Shown here: positions 5,872 to 9,414 of the stretch, in pieces
Layout of the letters: each line of letters starts with the position of its first letter
Position numbering within the stretch: position 1 is the first letter of the stretch
From: Phycisphaerales bacterium
GTDB lineage: Bacteria > Planctomycetota > Phycisphaerae > Tepidisphaerales > Tepidisphaeraceae
Direction: 5' to 3'
Assembly (NCBI GenBank): GCA_028288775.1
Contig: JAQGHP010000091.1
Span: 1-9,414 of the forward strand
DNA length: 9,414 nucleotides
Notes under the pieces: generated by a model
Databases searched by the model: none
What the model was told of the DNA's origin: nothing
What the model saw: the letters and a program-made list of their open reading frames with translations, nothing else
Translations under genes and position numbers: made by a program

Positions 5872-7833
5872 TCATCCCCCCACCGCTTCGAACGCCCGTC
5901 TTTCGACTGACGCCTGCGGCTTGGTGAGAAGGGATACGACAATCAACACCAGGAACCCGAGCGGGATGGTAACGATGCCCGGCTGGCTGAACGGGGCCAG
6001 GGCGTTCTTGGCGTCGAGGTGGTAAACGGACGTGTACGCCGGCCCGCTCAGCAGCAACCACGCGAGCGACGAGATCAATCCGACCGTGATGGCCGCGGTG
6101 ATCCCCTGCTTGGTCGTGCGCTTCCAGAAAAGCAGCATGACCAGGGCGGGCAGGTTCGCGCTGGCCGCGACGTTGAACGCCCAGCCTACGAGGAACGTCG
6201 GGTTCATCTCCTTGAACATGATGCCCAGGATGATCGCGATGATGCCAACGATCACGGCCACGATCTTGCCCGCGCGCACCTTGGCGTGGTCGGACATTTC
6301 CATCTGAAGGTAATTGGTCATGAGGTCGTGCGCCACCGCGCCGCTGGAGGCGAGGATCAGCCCGCTTACAGTTCCCAGCACCGTCGTGAACGCGATGGCC
6401 GATATGACCGCGAAGAGCATCGGCCCAAAGGTGCGGGCCAGCAGCGGCGCGGACATGGCGTTGTTGGTGATGTCGATTGCCCCGCTCGTCATCGCACCCA
6501 GGCCCAGGAAGAGCGTAAGCACGTAGAAGAACCCGATGGCGCCGATGCCGACCACCGTGCTCTTGCGTGCCGCGGCCTGGTCTTTCACCGTGTAGTAGCG
6601 GATCAAAATGTGCGGCAGCGAAGCGGTGCCGCAGAAGAGTGCGAGCATGAGCGAGAGGAAATCGACTTTCTTTAAGAGCGCATCGGGTTTCGTGTATTTC
6701 GGGCTGACGCCGGCAAAGGTCGGGCTGCCGCCGGGCACCATGATCGCGCTCCCCTTCGTCGGCTTGGGGTAGTAGACCGTGGTCTTGACGCCGTCCTTGG
6801 CCTTGAGGACTTCAGAGCCCCACAAGACCACCTCGCTGTTTTGTAGCGTGGATAGGTATTGCAGGGGCCCCAGCGGACCGGTGCTGGTCTTGCCGTCGGG
6901 AAGCTTACTGATGCGGCCGACGGGCGCGAGGTCGGCCTCGCCCGGGCCTTGGCCCTTGGGCAGGCCGTTGACGAAATCCGCCCCTTTGATGCTCGCCAGG
7001 GTTTGTGTCTCCATGACCATGGGGGCGTCTTTGGCGGTTCTGCGCCAGGTCGTGATGGAGCCATCGTCATTCTTCACGCGCACGTATAGCGCAAAAGTTT
7101 CACCCGGCTTGATTGCCCAGTCGCCGTCGAGCGCGAGTGCCTGCGCCCCGGGTTTGGCAAGCACCTCCTCGAGCTTTGCCGTCCGAAACTCGTGCGCGCC
7201 TGGTTCACCTTGGGTCGTCAGGCCGCGGTTGAGGATCATCACGGTCAGGATGAGACAGAAGATCACCAGCAGCGAGCCCTTGATGAACTGCACGTAGGTC
7301 GTCGAAACCATGCCCGCCGTGACCACGATCAGCACCACCACTACGCCCACGAGCACGACGCCCACGTACTCGGGAAACCCAAGCAGCGGCTTCACGAGGG
7401 CCCCCGCACCGACCATCTGCGGGATGAGGTAGAAGATCGAGACGATCAGCGTGCTGATCGCGGCTGCGAGCTTGATCCCGCGCGAATTGAACTTTTTATC
7501 CAGCGCATCAGCAAACGTGAACTTCCCCAGCCGCTTGAGCGGCTCGGCGATCACGAACAGCGCGACGATCCAGCCCGCGAGGTATCCGATGGAGTAGAGG
7601 AATCCGTCATACCCGTAAAACGCGATCATCCCGCAGATGCCCAGGAACGACGCCGCGGAAAGGTAATCGCCCGCGAACGCGACTCCATTGACGAACCAGT
7701 GAATCTGTCCGTGGGCGGCGTAATACCCCTTGGCGCTTTTTGCCTTGCTCCCGAAGTAGAAGCTGATGGCCAGCACCGCGCCCACGAAGAGGCAGAAGAC
7801 GATGAAAGGCGGCCAGGTGAAGTGGTAGATCAT
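5872..7833 (-). CDS. actP: Cation/acetate symporter, ActP-like (sodium:solute symporter family)
   Basis: A 653-residue multi-spanning inner-membrane protein, likely importing acetate or another short carboxylate with Na+ or H+. ActP-like signatures: GDYLSAASFLGI (55-66), YDGFLYSIGYLAGW (75-88), GKFTFADAL (103-111), IPQMVGAGALVKPLLG (137-152), STTYVQFIKG (177-186), LPHILIRYYTV (406-416) and the SSF core FTTVLGTVSGLILASSGAVA (482-501) followed by HDL. The protein is about 100 residues longer than the E. coli ActP (about 549 aa), mainly because of a hydrophilic stretch at about 205-388 between two membrane helices; the frame is unbroken there. The ATG follows a purine-rich GGAGGGGGAG and overlaps the stop of the DUF485 gene (ATGA), so translation is probably coupled. 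Other carboxylates, such as propionate or pyruvate, are possible substrates. Confidence 0.9.
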   Translation of the reverse strand: MIYHFTWPPFIVFCLFVGAVLAISFYFGSKAKSAKGYYAAHGQIHWFVNGVAFAGDYLSAASFLGICGMIAFYGYDGFLYSIGYLAGWIVALFVIAEPLKRLGKFTFADALDKKFNSRGIKLAAAISTLIVSIFYLIPQMVGAGALVKPLLGFPEYVGVVLVGVVVVLIVVTAGMVSTTYVQFIKGSLLVIFCLILTVMILNRGLTTQGEPGAHEFRTAKLEEVLAKPGAQALALDGDWAIKPGETFALYVRVKNDDGSITTWRRTAKDAPMVMETQTLASIKGADFVNGLPKGQGPGEADLAPVGRISKLPDGKTSTGPLGPLQYLSTLQNSEVVLWGSEVLKAKDGVKTTVYYPKPTKGSAIMVPGGSPTFAGVSPKYTKPDALLKKVDFLSLMLALFCGTASLPHILIRYYTVKDQAAARKSTVVGIGAIGFFYVLTLFLGLGAMTSGAIDITNNAMSAPLLARTFGPMLFAVISAIAFTTVLGTVSGLILASSGAVAHDLMTNYLQMEMSDHAKVRAGKIVAVIVGIIAIILGIMFKEMNPTFLVGWAFNVAASANLPALVMLLFWKRTTKQGITAAITVGLISSLAWLLLSGPAYTSVYHLDAKNALAPFSQPGIVTIPLGFLVLIVVSLLTKPQASVERRAFEAVGG

Positions 7834-8120
7834 CGCTCCCCCTCCGACGCCGCGTCACCGATGTCTTTGCACAGCGCCATATAAATCAGCGCCAGCACGA
7901 AGGCGGCGATGATCAGCCCCATGCCGTAAACGATCGCGAAGTTCACCCCGCCGAAAGCGGCGACGGGCTTGCCCATCGCCTCCGCGGCGAACGCGTTGAG
8001 CGCCACGAACCCCGCGTAAATGAGCAGGTACAGGAAGAACAACCCGAGCCCCAGCCGCGCGTTCCGCGGCAGGCCCACGTCCTCGTTGCCGGCCCCCGCC
8101 GGCGTGTTATCGGATTTCAC
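7830..8120 (-). CDS. DUF485-family small membrane protein (YjcH-like partner of ActP)
   Basis: With the GTG start at 8120 the protein has 96 residues. It carries two hydrophobic helices, about 22-46 (LGLGLFFLYLLIYAGFVAL) and 57-84 (FAIVYGMGLIIAAFVLALIY), with a short polar link (AEAMGKPVAAFGG) and a hydrophilic N-terminus and tail. This is the layout of the DUF485 family, which is typically encoded just before an actP gene, as yjcH is in E. coli; its exact role is not settled. The GTG is chosen because AGGAG lies 7 nt upstream. The ATG at 8150 would add 10 residues and place that Shine-Dalgarno inside the gene. The stop overlaps the symporter ATG by 4 bp, giving a two-gene operon. Confidence 0.85.
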   Translation of the reverse strand: MKSDNTPAGAGNEDVGLPRNARLGLGLFFLYLLIYAGFVALNAFAAEAMGKPVAAFGGVNFAIVYGMGLIIAAFVLALIYMALCKDIGDAASEGER

Positions 8121-8127
8121 GCACCGA

Positions 8128-8132
8128 CTCCT
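8128..8132 (-). promoter_or_regulatory. Shine-Dalgarno setting the GTG start of the DUF485 gene
   Basis: AGGAG on the minus strand lies 7 nt before the GTG at 8120. A small perfect hairpin (8150-8155/8160-8165, CGCTCG/CGAGCG with a 4-nt loop) sits about 18 nt upstream in the likely leader. Confidence 0.6.
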
Positions 8133-8202
8133 GTGTGAAATGGTTCCCACGCTCGCTGTCGAGCGAAGAAACTACGTCCGCGGACCCAAATGCACAAGAG
8201 CG

Positions 8203-8234
8203 GGCGGGTTTGGCCCTGTCTAGGCGAACCCGCC
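8203..8234. repeat. Inverted repeat in the gap upstream of the DUF485-actP operon
   Basis: A 10-bp stem, GGCGGGTTTG (8203-8212) with CGAACCCGCC (8225-8234), has one wobble pair and a 12-nt loop. No T-run follows on either strand, so it is not a clear terminator. It lies between the decayed nucleotidyltransferase and the DUF485 gene. It may be an intergenic repeat left where the 3' end of that gene was lost. Confidence 0.45.
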
Positions 8235-8301
8235 TCGTCGGGAATCCAAAATGCCGCGAGCTTTGGATGACCAATGTAAGTTGCAGGCGGCCGCGACCCA
8301 T

Positions 8302-8579
8302 CCCGCCCAAGACATCCACAAGATTGAACTGATTTCTATCTGCGATCGCCTCGGCGATTGCCGTCTCGTCGAGGTAATAATCAGGGAAGGGAAACGCGGC
8401 GATCATGAACCGATCGCCACGGGCGTGATCGAACGACCAGATCGATCGACCAGATCGATATCGTGCGTCAGCCGCAGCTGGCCTTGCAGGCTTGAGGCGA
8501 ACGACCCGCTCAGTATGTAAGGTGTGCCGGCTGCCTCAAGTGCCGCGACCGTCTTTTTCAGTAGTTCCGATTGCGACAT
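8302..8579 (-). pseudogene. Nucleotidyltransferase-fold protein, frameshifted and truncated
   Basis: The minus strand from the ATG at 8579 reads MSQSELLKKTVAALEAAG, then YILSGSFASSLQG and RLTHDIDLV. This is the N-terminus of a small nucleotidyltransferase (GS motif plus D-x-D metal ligands, as in AbiEii/MNT-like families). The frame then meets a 13-bp tandem duplication (8434-8459), turns into unrelated residues and stops at 8403-8405 after 58 codons. Homologous-looking sequence resumes in another frame (from about 8406 down to 8302) with IAAFPFPDYYLDE, AIAEAIADRNQFNLVDV. Removing one 13-bp copy restores DIDLVV, but a further one-base change is still needed to reach the second part. After VDVLGG the rest of the domain is absent. 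Sequencing error could explain one frame change but not the missing C-terminus. Its start overlaps the upstream small gene by 22 bp. Confidence 0.72.
8434..8459. repeat. 13-bp perfect tandem duplication inside the pseudogene
   Basis: CGACCAGATCGAT occurs twice head to tail (8434-8446 and 8447-8459). Thirteen is not a multiple of three, so the second copy shifts the nucleotidyltransferase frame right after its D-I-D motif. It looks like a recent replication-slippage event, since the copies are identical. Confidence 0.88.
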
Positions 8580-8773
8580 CGCGCGATCCGCTTCAAATAG
8601 AGCGTGTGAAGTTGCCGCTCGTCCGCCTCCGGAAATCGCCGCCGGAGGCCATGAAGAAACAGGCGCTTGCCGAATTCGGACAGTTCCATCGCCTTGGCCA
8701 GACGCTGCGCAGGCGTCATTCGCCGCAGCACCTGTAGGTACCGGCGTCGCTCGGAATGGAGCTTAGGATTCAC
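8558..8773 (-). CDS. Small helical protein paired with the nucleotidyltransferase pseudogene
   Basis: With the GTG at 8773 it has 71 residues and reads NPKLHSERRRYLQVLRRMTP, AQRLAKAMELSEFGKRLFL, GLRRRFPEADERQLHTLYL, ending in CRNRNY. It is rich in Arg, Lys and Leu and predicted all-helical, with no membrane segment. Proteins of this M-T-P-x-Q-R-L-x-K-A-x-E-L type, ending in a basic N-R-N-Y-like tail, commonly sit just before a nucleotidyltransferase; the overlap with the pseudogene start fits translational coupling. The function is unknown to me; a toxin-antitoxin-like pair is an inference from this pairing. The start is uncertain: an ATG at 8851 would give 97 residues with an implausible N-terminal extension, and an ATG at 8719 a shorter form. 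No strong Shine-Dalgarno marks any of them. The frame is intact although the partner is broken. Confidence 0.6.
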   Translation of the reverse strand: MNPKLHSERRRYLQVLRRMTPAQRLAKAMELSEFGKRLFLHGLRRRFPEADERQLHTLYLKRIARCRNRNY

Positions 8774-8881
8774 GGAGATGATTGTACGAGACGATCCGCA
8801 AAGGTGTTGGCTATCCTGCCACCGAATCGCCGAACGATTTAGGACGCTCATGAAAAACCAAGCGCATCGTCCCGCCGTCGG

Positions 8882-9414
8882 CTACTCGCTCCACCCATGT
8901 AGGTCGCGGACTTTCACCATCGCCGCGAGGATGTCGTTCCAGGTCTTCTGGTCCTTCATCACGGGGTTGGGGAACATGCAGCCGTCCCAGCAGATGTGGC
9001 GGAAGCGCTTCATGACCTGGCCCGCCTCGTTGCGGAGCCAAAACCCGGCGTGCTTGGGGATGTCTAGTTTGCCCGTGGGGTCGGTGGCTTGGCAATGGCG
9101 TCCAGTTTTGTCGTGGGAGCCGGAGCCGTGGACGGTGCCGTTGTTTTGGGCGACGTGGAAGTCGATCGTCCAGGGGCGAAGCGCATGGGTGAGTTTCTTC
9201 AGGGCTTCGTCGAGTTTGCTCTGGTCTTTCCAGTCGTAGCCTTGAGGGAGGATGGCGTCTTCGGGGGCGTTGTAGCCCATGGTGTAGAGGAGTGTGTGGG
9301 CCATGTCGGCTTGGAAGCCGACAGTCTGCGGGCGGTCGGTGAGCTCGAGCAACTCGACCATCCGCCGCCAGGAGTGCATGCCGCCCCAGCAGATTTCCCC
9401 CTCGGCGGCGAGCT
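8882..9414 (-). CDS. Sugar phosphate isomerase/epimerase-like TIM-barrel protein (partial, N-terminus outside window)
   Basis: The frame is open to the right edge of the window and ends at the TAG at 8882-8884, giving the last 176 residues. Recognisable stretches include EICWGGMHSWRRMVELLEL, GFQADMAHTLLYTMGYNAPE, WTIDFHVAQNNGTVHGSG, SHDKTGRHCQATDPTGKLD, HICWDGCMFPNPV and a short C-terminal helix ending VRDLHGWSE. This resembles the xylose-isomerase-like TIM-barrel family, in which Asp, His and Glu residues bind a divalent metal. The Asp/His pairs in FQADMAH and IDFHVAQ are likely ligands by analogy. Such proteins are abundant in Planctomycetes, where substrates are mostly undetermined, so no specific sugar is claimed. 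There is no signal peptide in the visible part. The small protein gene downstream is on the same strand, about 108 bp away, with no obvious terminator between. Confidence 0.78.
   Translation of the reverse strand, partial: LAAEGEICWGGMHSWRRMVELLELTDRPQTVGFQADMAHTLLYTMGYNAPEDAILPQGYDWKDQSKLDEALKKLTHALRPWTIDFHVAQNNGTVHGSGSHDKTGRHCQATDPTGKLDIPKHAGFWLRNEAGQVMKRFRHICWDGCMFPNPVMKDQKTWNDILAAMVKVRDLHGWSE

Noticed and set aside
6019..7884. Long plus-strand open frames opposite actP and the DUF485 gene (6019-6675, 6779-7297, 7192-7884)
   Set aside because: They are antisense to a well-recognised membrane protein gene, are very rich in Arg/His/Asp/Glu without a recognisable fold, and lack convincing ribosome sites.
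8107..8406. A 99-codon minus-strand frame as an independent gene starting MIAAFPFPDYY
   Set aside because: Its first ~35 codons are the displaced middle of the nucleotidyltransferase and the rest is non-coding leader of the DUF485 operon, so it is part of the pseudogene.
8667..9239. 190-codon plus-strand open frame over the small protein and isomerase genes
   Set aside because: It lies antisense to the recognised isomerase and mixes unrelated composition; there is no ribosome site or domain.

Overview
The window is high-GC bacterial DNA with GTG as well as ATG starts. It carries a chemotaxis-like signalling cluster, an acetate-symporter operon and the end of a TIM-barrel sugar isomerase. The last protein resembles a sugar phosphate isomerase/epimerase lineage that is expanded in Planctomycetes. 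Together with the GC-rich composition and the large chimeric CheB/CheR/PAS protein, this suggests a planctomycete or a relative. That placement is an inference from protein resemblance, not from a marker gene.

Layout, left to right. Bases 1-882 (+) hold the C-terminal part of a stand-alone CheB-type methylesterase with an added zinc-ribbon and helical tail. Bases 883-1214 are non-coding and end in a very strong intrinsic terminator (1038-1076), preceded by foldable sequence that could be a small structured RNA. A 75-residue unknown protein (1215-1442, +) follows, starting at a GTG behind a near-perfect Shine-Dalgarno. Bases 1710-4802 (+) encode a 1030-residue CheB-CheR-PAS-coiled coil-PAS-PAS fusion with both catalytic centres intact and no kinase domain. 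Bases 5083-5739 (+) encode a NarL/FixJ-type response regulator. A long near-perfect inverted repeat (5776-5852) separates it from the convergent minus-strand operon. That operon is a DUF485 membrane protein (7830-8120) followed, with an ATGA overlap, by an ActP-like cation/acetate symporter (5872-7833). Further right, still on the minus strand, are a small helical protein (8558-8773) overlapping the start of a nucleotidyltransferase pseudogene (8302-8579), and the partial sugar isomerase/epimerase (8882-9414).

How the parts may work together. The left half looks like a non-flagellar sensory module. A CheB and a CheB/CheR fusion carry methylesterase and methyltransferase activities, PAS domains provide sensing, and a LuxR-type output regulator gives transcriptional control. 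No histidine kinase and no chemoreceptor is visible, so the phosphodonor must be encoded elsewhere or the module works unconventionally. The right half is metabolic: acetate uptake coupled to a DUF485 partner, then a decayed small-protein/nucleotidyltransferase pair of the toxin-antitoxin-like type. The nucleotidyltransferase was broken by a 13-bp tandem duplication and at least one more frame change, and its 3' end is lost. No tRNA, rRNA, CRISPR array or insertion sequence was recognised.
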